Shown: positions 1-14,100 of the stretch, piece after piece
Position numbering within the stretch: the first letter of the stretch is position 1
Layout of the letters: every line of letters starts with the position of its first letter
Assembly (NCBI RefSeq): GCF_021018895.1
Contig: NC_079364.1
Span: 2,660,401 to 2,724,400, forward strand
DNA length: 64,000 nt
Reading direction: 5' to 3'
DNA from: Seriola aureovittata
Taxonomy: Eukaryota; Chordata; Actinopteri; Carangiformes; Carangidae
Notes under the pieces: generated by a model
The model's database searches: none
Told to the model about the DNA's origin: nothing
The model's input: the letters and a program-made list of their open reading frames with translations, nothing else
Translations under genes and position numbers: made by a program

Positions 1-2359
1 AAAGTGCAATACAGTGAAGGGAGTCTTTGTCCTGGAGGAATTTGGTAATTACACCATCTATTGATTCTAGGCCTGTACTCGGCACGGCAGTAACTCAGCT
101 TCATGGCCAATGTATTGACGAGAGCTGATAAGTGTTCACTGAATTGGATCCCCGCTCTCCTCCAGGAGCAGCGAGACGCCGCCGTCTGCAGGTGTTTAAG
201 TCAGTGATGAATTCCTCAGAGGACGTGGTTTTCCTCCCCAAGTTCAGAGCGAGAGACGTTTCATTTAGTAGAAAATGAAACGATAGGTCAGTGAAGTCAG
301 AGGCCAGAAGAGTCCGGCTGCCTAAACAGACACGAGGAGAAATCAAAACAAACTTTAGCGTCATAAGAAACGACGTCAGTTCCTGTTCCAGTAAAGAAAG
401 TAGAGATTCTAATGTCGGCAAATATCATGAGAGCTAAGAGCGTTTGTTCGTGCATCAGTCAGTCACATACATGTTCCTTTATTACTGCAGTTCATTTTGA
501 CCCAATCCCAGAGCTCCACCTGTGTATCAATCCACAGCTGAAAATAGTCCCCAGCAAATGCACCATTTACTCCTTTTTGAATAGTAGATGGTAAAAACTG
601 CAGTGACCAGTTGTTTTAGGGAATTTGTTCAATCTTTTATAAAAATAAGAAACTATATGTTTGTGACCAGATTTGATTTAATTTAATCTTTATTTAATCA
701 GGTCGTCTCATCGAGATTAAAATCTCTTCAACAAGAAGCAGTCAGAGACAACACAACTACACAATACAAGAAACTAAGAAACAAATAATCAACAAAAACA
801 TTTTGAGGGCGGTTTGCAGATAAACATTTAAACATTATAACATTTTAAAGATGAAGGTTTTTCCTGGGGTTTGTTAGTAGTAATAAAAATATAGAATACC
901 AGCAGCTTTAAGCTTTAAGATCATTTTTAATGTTTTTACTGCATGAGCTGTGAAATATTTCGTCTGGAGTCATTAACAAGTGCCAGACAAATCACTGACG
1001 TGTAGATGAATAAATGAACACAAGTTACTCCACGCGCTGTAATGGTCTGTTATTAAACTCTGAAGTTTTAGCTCTTAAACTCCCTCGTTGCTCTGAATCA
1101 GAATCAGAATAACACACGATTGATCCACATCAACAGACTGAAACCGAACAGTGTCGAGGACCTACATTTTATTTCCTGGTTACAAAGAGAGAAACTCGTT
1201 TATTAAAGAGCGTCACTTTTTAAAAGCACAAAGGGAGTTTATTTTGAGGTTGAGGCCGCCTGTGTGTTTCACACCGCAGGCAGAAGGCGAAAACGCTGAC
1301 TCACAGTACGACAGTGCAGTTTATGATCATCAGAGGTTGAGAGTGCCAGGCCGGGTTACTGCCGTGTCTCTGTGCTGCTTTTGTAATGTTGCCCTCATCT
1401 TTGCCACTATGAAAACCTTCATTCTCCAGCAGGTAAAGTGTTGTCACCTTTCTCCTTCTTCTTATTCAAACTTAATTCTGTGCAGAATATTTCCTCACAC
1501 TGGTTCATTTCTTCCTTGAGTTTTTCCCTCTGCTTCCTTTCGTCACTTGCTTTTCATTTCGGAGATCACCCCAGACTCCATCTCTCATGTGGTCATCATT
1601 CTCCGACAGTCTGCCTCTGTATCTCAGTGGAAATCTTTGGTGGGACTGTTGTTTTGGGGGAGGGAGGGAGGAGGAGGAGGAGGAGGAGGAGGAAGAGGAG
1701 GAGTTGGGGAAAGGGATTTAACATTTCCCAGCCCTCTTCATCTGTCCAGATCTCGGCCTCCTCATCTCTGCTGCGGGTTCACAGTTACTAATGAAAAGTC
1801 AGTCTGTCCCGTGGACAGTGACGTGGTCCGGGGTCAAAGGGTTTTGACCTCTTGTAGCTGCTTCTGTGACGTCTTTTAACTTTCAGTCCTCTGGGGTGGA
1901 ACCGGTCGGGGGAGGGGAGGTTGTCCCTTTCTTTTCTTTTTTTTTTTTCCCCTTGTGTTTTTTTCTTTGTTTGTTTGTTTGTTTTTTTTTCATATTTGAA
2001 AATGTATAACCTTTACAGTCTCTTGTTCTAAGACGTGTGTGTTTTTATTTGTCCATTTCGTGGGCCATGAACGTCTCACCAACAGTCCCGACCTCAGATT
2101 CAACACTTTGCTCTCTAGTTTAAAAAAGTTTCATCTTTTAAATATTTAATGAGTCAGAATATCACTAAGTTTAACCAGGATTTAACCTCCTGAACTGACT
2201 GTTGTGGTGGGCCGTTCTTGGCCCACATCCCATTTTACACCTTGTTGAAAGTTCACCCCTGTAAAAACCCCCCCGCCCCAAAGAAAAGCTCTCAAACATG
2301 AACTCACTGAGGTTCCTGCTGCCTTTGAATTCTTTGTTTTGTCTCTTGCACCGGCATAG
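1..2359. other. Upstream non-coding DNA, probably intron of the first gene
   Basis: No exon can be supported here. A short open frame near 1290-1433 ends in a donor-like CAG/GTAAAG, but its translation shows no conserved look and I do not call it. A GGA-rich run lies at about 1661-1700 and T-rich runs near 1930-1990. About 660-860 resembles a dispersed fish repeat, with the small palindrome GAGATTAAAATCTC. Because the exon at 2360 starts inside a codon, this stretch is most likely an intron of that gene. Confidence 0.4.
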
Positions 2360-2406
2360 TTCCTGAAACTAAAGAAGTGGTGATCCACAAGTACAAGACC
2401 CCCATG
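2360..2406 (+). CDS. Penultimate coding exon of an unrecognised plus-strand gene
   Basis: A 47-bp exon follows a pyrimidine-rich tract ending TTGCACCGGCATAG and ends at CCCATG/GTGAGTCC, a good donor. Read with two bases of a split codon first, it encodes PETKEVVIHKYKTPM and ends in phase 0. That phase matches the next exon, whose frame stays open to a stop. The upstream exons must lie before or near the window start. I do not recognise the protein family. The support is splice signals and frame agreement, not homology. The gene is transcribed towards bbox1, so the two are convergent. Confidence 0.5.
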
Positions 2407-3583
<1,177 letters not shown>

Positions 3584-3697
3584 GCACATCAGATCTGTTA
3601 CTCCGTCCTCTGCCTTTTCTCCTACGTGGCGGCGGTGAAGGGGAAGGAGGCGGAAGGAAAACCCAAGATCCTGTCACCGAGGCCTCTTCCTAGCTAG
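3584..3697 (+). CDS. Terminal coding exon of the same unrecognised gene
   Basis: The exon starts after TCTCCCTCTGCAG and encodes 37 residues before TAG. It begins [20 protein letters not shown] and ends [11 protein letters not shown] hydrophobic stretch of about 15 residues ([15 protein letters not shown]) is followed by a basic tail. It could be a short C-terminal membrane-associated segment, but it is brief for a true transmembrane helix. Joined to the preceding exon the frame is continuous. The gene I would expect next to bbox1 from mammalian synteny is ccdc34, a coiled-coil protein, and this tail does not look like one. The identity is left open. Confidence 0.5.
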   Translation, partial: AHQICYSVLCLFSYVAAVKGKEAEGKPKILSPRPLPS

Positions 3698-3913
3698 TCT
3701 ACACTCCTACAGCCCCCCCCCCCCTGGCGTGCCTCTCTACTTGAAATGGTGTCTCAGCTCTAAAACCACAGACTTCTGACAATCCCTACCTTTATTCTAA
3801 GCACACAACCCCCCCTCCCCCCCCCCTCCCCTCCCCTCCTGTACATACAAGCCTAAGACCCCTTTTAGATCTTACTGTGTTAGACGTGTTTGGTCTGTGA
3901 TGTCGTGTAAATA

Positions 3914-3937
3914 CCCCCCCCCCCCCCCCCCCCCCCC
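3914..3937. repeat. Poly-C tract
   Basis: Twenty-four consecutive C residues in the presumed 3' UTR. Such a run is prone to length variation and to sequencing error. Confidence 0.95.
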
Positions 3938-4128
3938 GCCGCTGTCGTCCTGATGATCATACCGACTAGCTAAATGTTTTTTCCCGCTCCTTCAGCCCAG
4001 CTGCGTGAAAGTCTTCTGCCGAGACCCAAACTGTTTTCACAGACAGGACATGTGAGGGACACCCCCGAGGCACAGAGTGCATGCTGGTCCCGTGCACAGC
4101 CTTGATATTCACTACAGAATAGCTTACC

Positions 4129-4163
4129 CACCCCCTCCCCCTCCCCCTCCCCCTCCCCCTCCC
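4129..4163. repeat. (CCCCTC)n tract, possible minus-strand G-quadruplex
   Basis: Five to six copies of CCCCTC in tandem. The minus strand carries runs of four or five G separated by short spacers, which meets the usual G-quadruplex pattern. The plus-strand RNA would be C-rich, so any quadruplex would form in DNA or in antisense RNA. Confidence 0.7.
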
Positions 4164-4455
4164 GTCTCCGTGAGTTATCCTGTGATTATGTGGTTACTGT
4201 AACAGTCCAGTCTGTCCAGTTGAAACTGGTGTAAAAAAAACCAACAGCCCCTCTCGTAGTGCAGGACGTCCCACACTGAAACGCTCCTGTGCAGCAGAGC
4301 ACCGCATGTAAACGCTTCTTCAAGGTGTTTGAACCCGAAAATAATGTGAGTGTTCTCAGACGTGTTCTCTTGCCCTCGCTCCTGTTCTAGTTCTACTGTA
4401 ACATTTCTCGTCTGTGGTCCGCTGTTATCAACTGCATGTTCCTGTGAGGATGACG

Positions 4456-4461
4456 AATAAA
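4456..4461 (+). promoter_or_regulatory. Candidate polyadenylation signal AATAAA
   Basis: A canonical hexamer about 760 bp after the stop codon of the terminal exon. A second copy at 4782-4787 is an alternative. Confidence 0.4.
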
Positions 4462-7400
4462 TATTATATATATATTTCTATATATAGTATTTATTTAATA
4501 TATACATATATTGACTGTACATTTCTCTGAAAAAGTGTTACATATTGTTTATTTGCTAGATGTGCAATACTTAATGAGTAGTTAGCCATTGCCAGAGCCG
4601 AGGTTTTCTTGAGTTCACTGGCTTTTCACAGAGTGAAGAATGTAAGAAAGAATTTTGTTTTTTGTTTTGTTTTTTATAAGTACATATTGATTGATGTGAA
4701 TATGATGACTCAGTGCGACATGACTGTTTTAAAGTTTGTCTTTCGCAGGTAAATCAACTCCCAATTCACATGTGGGGGGAAAATAAATAAGTCTGCCGCT
4801 CTCTCCCTATGGATGTAAACTTTATGGAGCATTTTGCACTCAGGCCACACCCCCAATCAGTGATGTCACAGCAGGTGGTGGCGTTGTTGAGGTAAACATT
4901 TGTCATCTTCTCACGGGTTTTAAGTGTCGTCACCTTTTTTGCATTTAATAGCGGCGCTCGTGTGCGATGTGTGACCACGGGAGCTGCCGTCGTATTTCCT
5001 TCAAGAGGTCGTTAATGTTTTTCAGTCTTTAAAACGAATCTCACATTTTATACTGAAGTTGTACATTAGTTGACCTGTAGATGGAAGTTTTAAAAATGAA
5101 CTTGTGCTACATTCATGTGACATTGTTTTTGCCATAATTACGAGCAGCCAAGTTGGAGATCATCACGATAGACAACTACAAAATAAAATCAATATTAACA
5201 CAAAGTCAATGAATTTAAAATGAGCTATAAACTGTTTTATCTGGTTTCAGAAACAAATCAAAAAGCAGCAACCAGATATTTGAAGCCTCTTTACCTTTTT
5301 CTAAATTATTTTAAAGACTGAATAACAAACGTGTAACTACATCGACTCCTGTGGTCACACTAACGATTCTTTTCATTATCAATTCATCCTTTACTCAGAA
5401 AATGGTTTTAAATCCTCTTTATAGTTTCTCAGTTTAAGTCAAAAACTAAACTAAATTTAAAAAAGCAAAGAAAATAAAAGTAAATATTCACATCTGAGAA
5501 ACGGAAACAATTTTTTCTCTAAAAATTAAACGATTAACACGTTCCTCTAAGCAGCCGAAGACAAACACCTGCTTTCACGTCACCGATCGGGGTTCAACAA
5601 AAGTAAAAAGTCAGCGGCAGCAGTTTTCCACCTTGTGATTGATTGTTGATTTGCCGTTCAGATGTGTTGATTACCTGCAGCTGAGGTCCTCTGCTCCCAG
5701 CGGAGAACGCCAAGTCTTAATGTTGTACTGTTGAATCTGGCCCCATTAACTTTCACAGCAGTGAGTGTGTGTTTGTTTGATTGTGTGTGTGTGTGTTCGC
5801 GTTCATGTGGTGAACAGTTTCTCCAGATCAGCAATATATCGGTACAGCTATATCACTGGAAGATGTTTTATTTTGATTTTGACATGCTTGTATTTTTAGT
5901 AACTTCTCTGCGCTAAGGAAAAATAATCAGAAGATGTTTCATTCACGAGTCACATCTGAAGCTTCTCCGAAATTCAGTTTGGGAACGGGACACAGCTCTT
6001 TCTGCTCAAGTTAAACGGACATTTCTTTTTTCTTTTTTTAAAACTGGATTATTACAACTCATCTCTTGTCATTGTACTAGCCAGCTGCTGTAATGAGAAG
6101 GAAAAAAAAAAAAGAAATGAGATGCCAGGTGTAAGTATTCCAGTATTTGAAAAGGTATTTATAGAATATGTACAGCTTTGGCAATATAATAAAGTTGTCC
6201 CAAATGAAGCTCAGCGTAGTTCATTGTCCTTCATGAGGAAAAATAAAGTGTGTGAACAAGTGGAAGCTTTAAAAAGGTTTATTTTCAACACGCCAGGTTT
6301 ACAAAAGCATGTTTGCATGATAGTTTGAAAGGTTTAAGACTGGATAAAGACGCATTATTAAAACGTGCAAAATACAAAGCCGACCAAAGCAAAAAGGTTC
6401 AAGCTGCCACAGAGGACGAACCTTCAAACCCACCGCCGCTAAGCTCGACTCTGACCAGGCTTCACCTGGTTGTTCTTGCCATGGAGCGTACATCCATGTT
6501 GTCTTTCTTTTTCGCTCTAGGGTTACATGAGTAAGTGTAAATATGTACATAAAAATGCATCAAATAAAGTGGTAGGGTTGTACCGAAGCAGATTGTCTGG
6601 GCTCTTTGGCTACAGGAGAGCAACATGCAGATTCTCTCTACGGTAACGGCAGCGAGCACAGAGGACTCATCAATCTCTAGCAGCTTGACGACACATCAGT
6701 CAACAAAAACTGGCCATATTGAAACATAAAGTCACTGTGCAGCTTAATGACATCATTAAAACAGTTTGTGGGAATTCACCTGTCACAGAAAAGTATTTTA
6801 GATACTTTTCTCTGAAACGTCCCAGTCGAGTGGAGGTGAAAGAAATGTAACGTATGCTGCTCAAAACAATGAAAAATGGCACAACAGTGTTTTTATCTTT
6901 GTAGAAATAGTTAATCTAGATAAGCCACAGAACTCTGTCAATAGTTTTTTACTGGAACTATCAATCCTTTGTGCACCACACACAAATCTATCCACCCTAA
7001 CCACATTCAGGCACTAGCAGGAGTTTTAAAAGCGTGTTGACCAAAACTAAGCTAAGATAAATACGCTGGTTTTCAGGTAATGCTTGGTTTTTACATGGTT
7101 TATTGATCGTAAGAAGCAGTAATTTTCTAGATAATCTTTAAATCCCTAAATTTGGAAATAAACACTGTCTGAAAACCTCAGCAGATAAAAACCAAAATCG
7201 TTGTGTTTGGCCTCTCCGGTTAAGTAGAGAAGAACGTTCAGTATCTCTTTGTAATTTGTTTGAACTGACCCTTTAAATTTAATTTACTGTTACTAAATAC
7301 TGCCACCTGTAGCACAGAGACTGTGCTGTGGCTTAAGGCAAGTTTGAGCATGGAGGGAAAGTCAATGACATCACTTCCTTTATGTAGGCACAAGAGTAAA

Positions 7401-7991
7401 GAGCGGAGGTAGCAAGAAACTAACAGGCGGAGAGGAGAGTAAAACTTAAACGTATTAAAAAGTTGTTTGACATAATTTACATGGAGGCTGTGTCAGAATT
7501 CACTCCCCTCCTTATATAAAGTCAAAGACACTCAGCTGTTTAATATTGTTGTCCTGAACCAAATCTTTAACCATTGAACCATGAATGAAAAGTTAGTTTA
7601 TAAAACTTATAAATTACTCAATATCATAATCATGATGTGGAGAACTCAGGACAATGTATAAAACCTCGTAGTCAAATTTAAGCTTATAAAAACTTTTGTC
7701 TCTAGTCACGATGACTTTTCTTTTTCTTTGCATGGCAGTGTTGCACTGTTACAAGTTTGAAAAGTTGTCATCATCATTTAAAGTTAAAGGAAAACTTCCT
7801 AACTCGCAATCATTGTCAGAGATTTAGCTCTTGACCTGATGTGAGATACTTCAGCGTCTTTGCACATCGCCCTCAGCGGTTTTTTTTTTTTTATAAAAGC
7901 AACATTTAATTTAAATCCTAGATTGTTTGTTTTTTTTTTGGCCGCCTGACATTATTTAGATTCTCTGCAAAGGATGTAACCTTTTTTTTTC
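4462..7991. other. Intergenic DNA and likely bbox1 3' UTR
   Basis: Only short, unconvincing frames occur here. The bbox1 3' UTR must extend left from 7991 on the minus strand. The reverse-complement hexamer TTTATT occurs near 7099, but nothing decides the transcript end. The frames at 6122-6534 have no splice or homology support. Confidence 0.4.
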
Positions 7992-8152
7992 TCACACGTT
8001 CTCATGGACGCAGCTGCGGAGTATCCGGAGGCGAGACATGACTTCGTCCCAGTCCAGGTACGCGCCCTCCAGGTGTCGCAGCCTGTCTGGTCTGCTAATG
8101 TAGCTCCGGCGTCCGTGCAGCAGACGCCAGTTATCAAAGGTCACCAAGTCAC
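7992..8152 (-). CDS. bbox1: bbox1 last coding exon
   Basis: It encodes residues 398-449 and the TGA stop, preceded by two bases of the split Gly397 codon. It carries the third iron ligand H409 in FDNWRLLHGRRSY and the RHLEGAYLDWD motif. The acceptor reads TATTTCAG. It lies about 17 kb from the previous exon because of the satellite arrays in between. Confidence 0.96.
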
Positions 8153-11100
8153 CTGAAATACAACACCACACAAAGATCATATATGAAGGTATAGGATACA
8201 TTTCATTTGACCCTCGGTTTGTCTCAGTAAGGAATTTCATTTAGTCATTCATCCCACTTCATTCAGAGAGATCACAGTTTAGGGTCTGTTTCAGAACAAA
8301 GGCCTTCAAATAAAACTGTCTGAAGCTTCCTGTTTGAATGTGGAAGCTCAATTACCTTGCTAGTTATTTAAGCTAGTGTTAACAACACACTTAAGTAAAG
8401 AATAAAACTTATACATACATAAAATTACATACAAATAAACACATACCCATTCATATATACATACCATTACATATACACACTATTACACACACAGCAATAT
8501 GTACATACATACATGTATATGTACATATGCTTTGTCTATTTATGCCTTACTATATACTATGACATTTTTTGACAGTTTTATGCGATACTATACTATGACG
8601 TTTATTGGCATTTTCATACCTTACTGTACTATTTCATTTGATACCTTACCATACTATGATGTTTTTATGACCTTTCATGCCTTAATATACTATGATGTTT
8701 TTTGACAGTTTTATGCCATACTATACTATGACGTTTATTGGCATTTTCATGCCTTACAATACTATTTCATTTGATACTTTACTATACTATGATGTTTTTT
8801 GTAATTTTTATGCCATGCTATACTATGACGTTGTTTGTCATTTTCATGCCCTACTGTACTATTTCATTTGATGCATTACCATACTATGATGTTTTTATGA
8901 CCTTTCGTGCCTTAATATACTATGATGTTTTTTTGATGTTTTATGCCATACTATACTATGACGTTTTTTGTCATTTTTATGGCATACTATACTATGACGT
9001 TTTTTGACATTTTTATGGCATACTATACTATGACGTTTTTTGTCGTTTTCATGCCTTACTGTACTATTTCATTTGATGCATTACCATACTATGATGTTTT
9101 TATGACGTTTCATGCCTTAATAAACTATCATGTTTTTTTTATATTTTATGCCATACTATACTATGACGTTTTTTGACATCTTTATGGCATACTATACTAT
9201 GACATTTATTGGCATTTTTCAGCCTTATTATTCTATTTCATTTGATGCATTACCATACTATGATGTTTTTATGACGTTTCATGCCTTAATAAACTATCAT
9301 GTTTTTTTGACGTTTTATGCCATACTATACTATGACGTTTTTTGACATTTTTATGCCATACTATAATATGACATTTATTGGCATTTTTCAGCCTTATTAT
9401 TCTATTTCATTTGATGCATTACCATACTATGATGTTTTTATGACGTTTCATGCCTTAATAAACTATCATGTTTTTTTGACGTTTTATGCCATGCTATACT
9501 ATGACGTTTTTTGACATTTTTATGCCATACTATAATATGACATTTATTGGCATTTTTCAGCCTTATTATTCTATTTCATTTAATGCATTACCATACTATG
9601 ATGTTTTTATGACGTTTCATGCGTTAATAAACTATCATGTTTTTTTGACGTTTTATGCCCTGCTATACTATGACGTTTTTTGACATTTTTATGGCATACT
9701 ATACTATGACATTTATTGGCATTTTTAAGCCTTATTATTCTATTTCATTTGATGCATTACCATACTATGATGTTTTTATGACCTTTCATGCCTTAATATA
9801 CTATGACCTTTTTTTGACATTTTTATGCCATACTATACTATGACGTTTTTTGTCATTTTCATGCCTTACAATACTATTTCATTTGATGCCTTACCATTCT
9901 ATGATGTTTTTATGACCTTTTATGCCTTAATATACTATGATGTTTTTTTGATATTTTTATGCCATACTATACTATGACGTTTTTTGTCATTTTCATGCCA
10001 TACTATACTATGACGTTTTTTTGTCATTTTCATGCCCTACTGTACTATTTCATGTGATACCTTACCATACTATGATGTTTTTATGACCTTTCATGCCTTG
10101 ATATACTATGATGTTTTTTTGATGTTTTATGCCATACTATACTATGACGTTTTTTGTCATTTTCATGCCCTACTGTACTATTTCATTTGATGCATTACCA
10201 TTCTATGATGTTTTTATGACCTTTCATGCCTTAATATACCACCTTTTTTTTTTGACCTTTTTATGCCATACTATACTATGACGTTTTTTTGACATTTTTA
10301 TGCCATACTATACTATGATGTTTTTTTGATATTTTTATGCCATGCTATACTATGACGTTTTTTGTAATTTTTATGCCATACTATACTATGACGTTTTGTC
10401 ATTTTCATGCCCTACTGTACTATTTCATTTGATGCCTTACCATACTATGATGTTTTTATGACCTTTCATGCCTTAATATACTATCATGTTTTTTTGACGT
10501 TTTATGACATACTATACTATGACATTTTTTGACAGTTTTATGCGATACTATACTATGACGTTTATTGGCATTTTCATACCTTACTGTACTATTTCATTTG
10601 ATACCTTACCATACTATGATGTTTTTATGACCTTTCATGCCTTAATAAACTATCATGTTTTTTTGACAGTTTTATGCCATACTATACTATGACGTTTATT
10701 GGCATTTTCATGCCCTACTGTACTATTTCATTTGATACTTTACTATACTATGACGTTTATTGGCATTTTTATGCCATGCTATACTATGACGTTGTTTGTC
10801 ATTTTCATGCCCTACTGTACTATTTCATTTGATGCATTACCATTCTATGATGTTTTTATGACCTTTCATGCCTTAATATACTATCATGTTTTTTTGACAT
10901 TTTTATGCCATACTATACTATGATGTTTTTTTGACGTTTTTTGTCATTTTTATGGCATACTATACTATGACGTTTTTTGACATTTTTATGGCATACTATA
11001 CTATGACGTTTTTTTGTCGTTTTCATGCCTTACTGTACTATTTCATTTGATGCATTACCATACTATGATGTTTTTATGACGTTTCATGCCTTAATAAACT

Positions 11101-14100
11101 ATCATGTTTTTTTTATATTTTATGCCATACTATACTATGACGTTTTTTGACATCTTTATGGCATACTATACTATGACATTTATTGGCATTTTTCAGCCTT
11201 ATTATTCTATTTCATTTGATGCATTACCATACTATGATGTTTTTATGACGTTTCATGCCTTAATAAACTATCATGTTTTTTTGACGTTTTATGCCATACT
11301 ATACTATGACGTTTTTTGACATTTTTATGCCATACTATAATATGACATTTATTGGCATTTTTCAGCCTTATTATTCTATTTCATTTGATGCATTACCATA
11401 CTATGATGTTTTTATGACGTTTCATGCCTTAATAAACTATCATGTTTTTTTGACGTTTTATGCCATGCTATACTATGACGTTTTTTGACATTTTTATGCC
11501 ATACTATAATATGACATTTATTGGCATTTTTCAGCCTTATTATTCTATTTCATTTAATGCATTACCATACTATGATGTATTTATGACGTTTCATGCGTTA
11601 ATAAACTATCATGTTTTTTTGACGTTTTATGCCCTGCTATACTATGACGTTTTTTGACATTTTTATGGCATACTATACTATGACATTTATTGGCATTTTT
11701 AAGCCTTATTATTCTATTTCATTTGATGCATTACCATACTATGATGTTTTTATGACGTTTCATGCCTTAATAAACTATCATGTTTTTTTGACGTTTTATG
11801 CCCTGCTATACTATGATGTTTTTTGACCTTTTTATGCCATACTATACTATGACGTTTATTGGCATTTTCATGCCTTACAATACTATTTCATTTGATACTT
11901 TACTATACTATGACGTTTTTTTGTAATTTTCATGCCCTACTGTACTATTTCATTTGATACTTTACCATTCTATGATGTTTTTATGACCTTTCATGCATTA
12001 ATATACTATCATGTTTTTTTGACATTTTTATGCCATACTATACTATGACGTTTTTTTGTCATTTTCATGCCCTACTGTACTATTTCATTTGATGCATTAC
12101 CATTCTATGATGTTTTTATGACCTTTTATGCCTTAATATACTATGACGTTTTTTGTCATTTTCATGCCATACTATGACGTTTTTTGTCATTTTCATGCCC
12201 TACTGTACTATTTCATTTGAAGCATTACCATTCTATGATGTTTTTATGACCTTTCATGCCTTAATATACTGTCATGTTTTTTTGACGTTTTATGCCATAC
12301 TATACTATGATGTTTTTTTGACCTTTTTATGCCATACTATACTATGACGTTTATTGGCATTTTCATGCCTTACAATACTATTTCATTTGATACTTTACTA
12401 TACTATGACGTTTTTTGTAATTTTCATGCCCTACTGTACTATTTCATTTGATACCTTACCATTCTATGATGTTTTTATGACCTTTCATGCCTTAATATAC
12501 TATCATGTTTTTTTGACGTTTTATGACATACTATACTATGACGTTTTTTTTGTCATTTTCATGCCCTACTGTACTATTTCATTTGATGCCTTACCATACT
12601 ATGATGTTTTTATGGCCTTTCATGCCTTAATATACTATCATGTTTTTTTGATGTTTTATGCCATACTATACTATGACGTTTATTGGCATTTTTATGTCAT
12701 ACTATACTATGACATTTATTGGCATTTTTAAGCCTTATTATTATATTTCATGTGATGCATTACCATACTATGATGTTTTTATGACCTTTCATGCCTTAAT
12801 ATACTATGACGTTTTTTGTCATTTTCATGCCCTACTGTACTATTTCATTTGATGCCTTACCATTCTATGATGTTTTTATGACCTTTTATGCCTTAATATA
12901 CTATGATGTTTTTTGACATTTTTATGCCATACTATACTATGACGTTTTTTGTCATTTTCATGCCATACTATACTATGACGTTTTTTGTCATTTTCATGCC
13001 CTACTGTACTATTTCATTTGATGCATTACCATACTATGATGTTTTTATGACCTTTCATGCCTTAATATACTATCATGTTTTTTTGACGTTTTATGCCATA
13101 CTATACTATGATGTTTTTTTTACCTTTTTATGCCGTACTATACTATGACTTTTATTGGCATTTTCATGCCTTACAATACTATTTCATTTGATACTTTACT
13201 ATACTATGACGTTTTTTGTAATTTTTATGCCATGCTATACTATGACGTTTTGTCATTTTCATGCCCTACTGTACTATTTCATTTGATGCCTTACCATACT
13301 ATGATGTTTTTATGGCCTTTCGTGCCTTAATATACTATCATGTTTTTTTGACGTTTTATGCCATACTATACTATGACATTTTTTGACATTTTTCAGCCTT
13401 ATTATTCTATTTCATTTGATGCCTTACCATACTATGATGTTTTTATGACCTTTCATGCCTTAATATACTATCATGTTTTTTTGATGTTTTATGCCATACT
13501 ATACTATGACGTTTATAGGCATTTTTATGTCATACTATACTATGACATTTATTGGCATTTTTAAGCCTTATTATTATATTTCATGTGATGCATTACCATA
13601 CTATGATGTTTTTATGACCTTTCATGCCTTAATATACTATGACGTTTTTTGTCATTTTCATGCCCTACTGTACTATTTCATTTGATGCCTTACCATTCTA
13701 TGATGTTTTTATGACCTTTTATGCCTTAATATACTATCATGTTTTTTTGACGTTTTATGCCATATTATACTATGACGTTTTTTGTCATTTTCATGCCATA
13801 CTATACTATGACGTTTTTTGTCATTTTCATGCCCTACTGTACTATTTCATTTGATGCATTACCATACTATGATGTTTTTATGACCTTTCATGCCTTAATA
13901 TACTATCATGTTTTTTTGACGTTTTATGCCATACTATACTATGATGTTTTTTTTACCTTTTTATGCCGTACTATACTATGACTTTTATTGGCATTTTCAT
14001 GCCTTACAATACTATTTCATTTGATACTTTACTATACTATGACGTTTTTTGTAATTTTCATGCCCTACTGTACTATTTCATTTGATACCTTACCATTCTA

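Larger units (their letters stand above)
3698..4461 (+). other. 3' UTR of the unrecognised gene, with C-rich tracts
   Basis: After the TAG there is no further long frame. The stretch holds runs of C at 3713-3724, about 3809-3838, 3914-3937 (24 C) and 4129-4163 (repeated CCCCTC). An AATAAA lies at 4456-4461 and another at 4782-4787. Either signal could end the transcript. Confidence 0.4.

Noticed and set aside
1245..1433. Possible exon ending CTCCAGCAG/GTAAAG in the first gene
   Set aside because: The donor is reasonable, but the translated sequence looks non-coding and the frame link to the exon at 2360 cannot be shown.
6122..6534. Two adjacent plus-strand frames with lysine-rich sequence (KGLRLDKDALLKRAKYKADQ)
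   Set aside because: The coding look is modest, with no splice-site partners and no recognised domain. Could be an old retroposed fragment, but nothing supports that.
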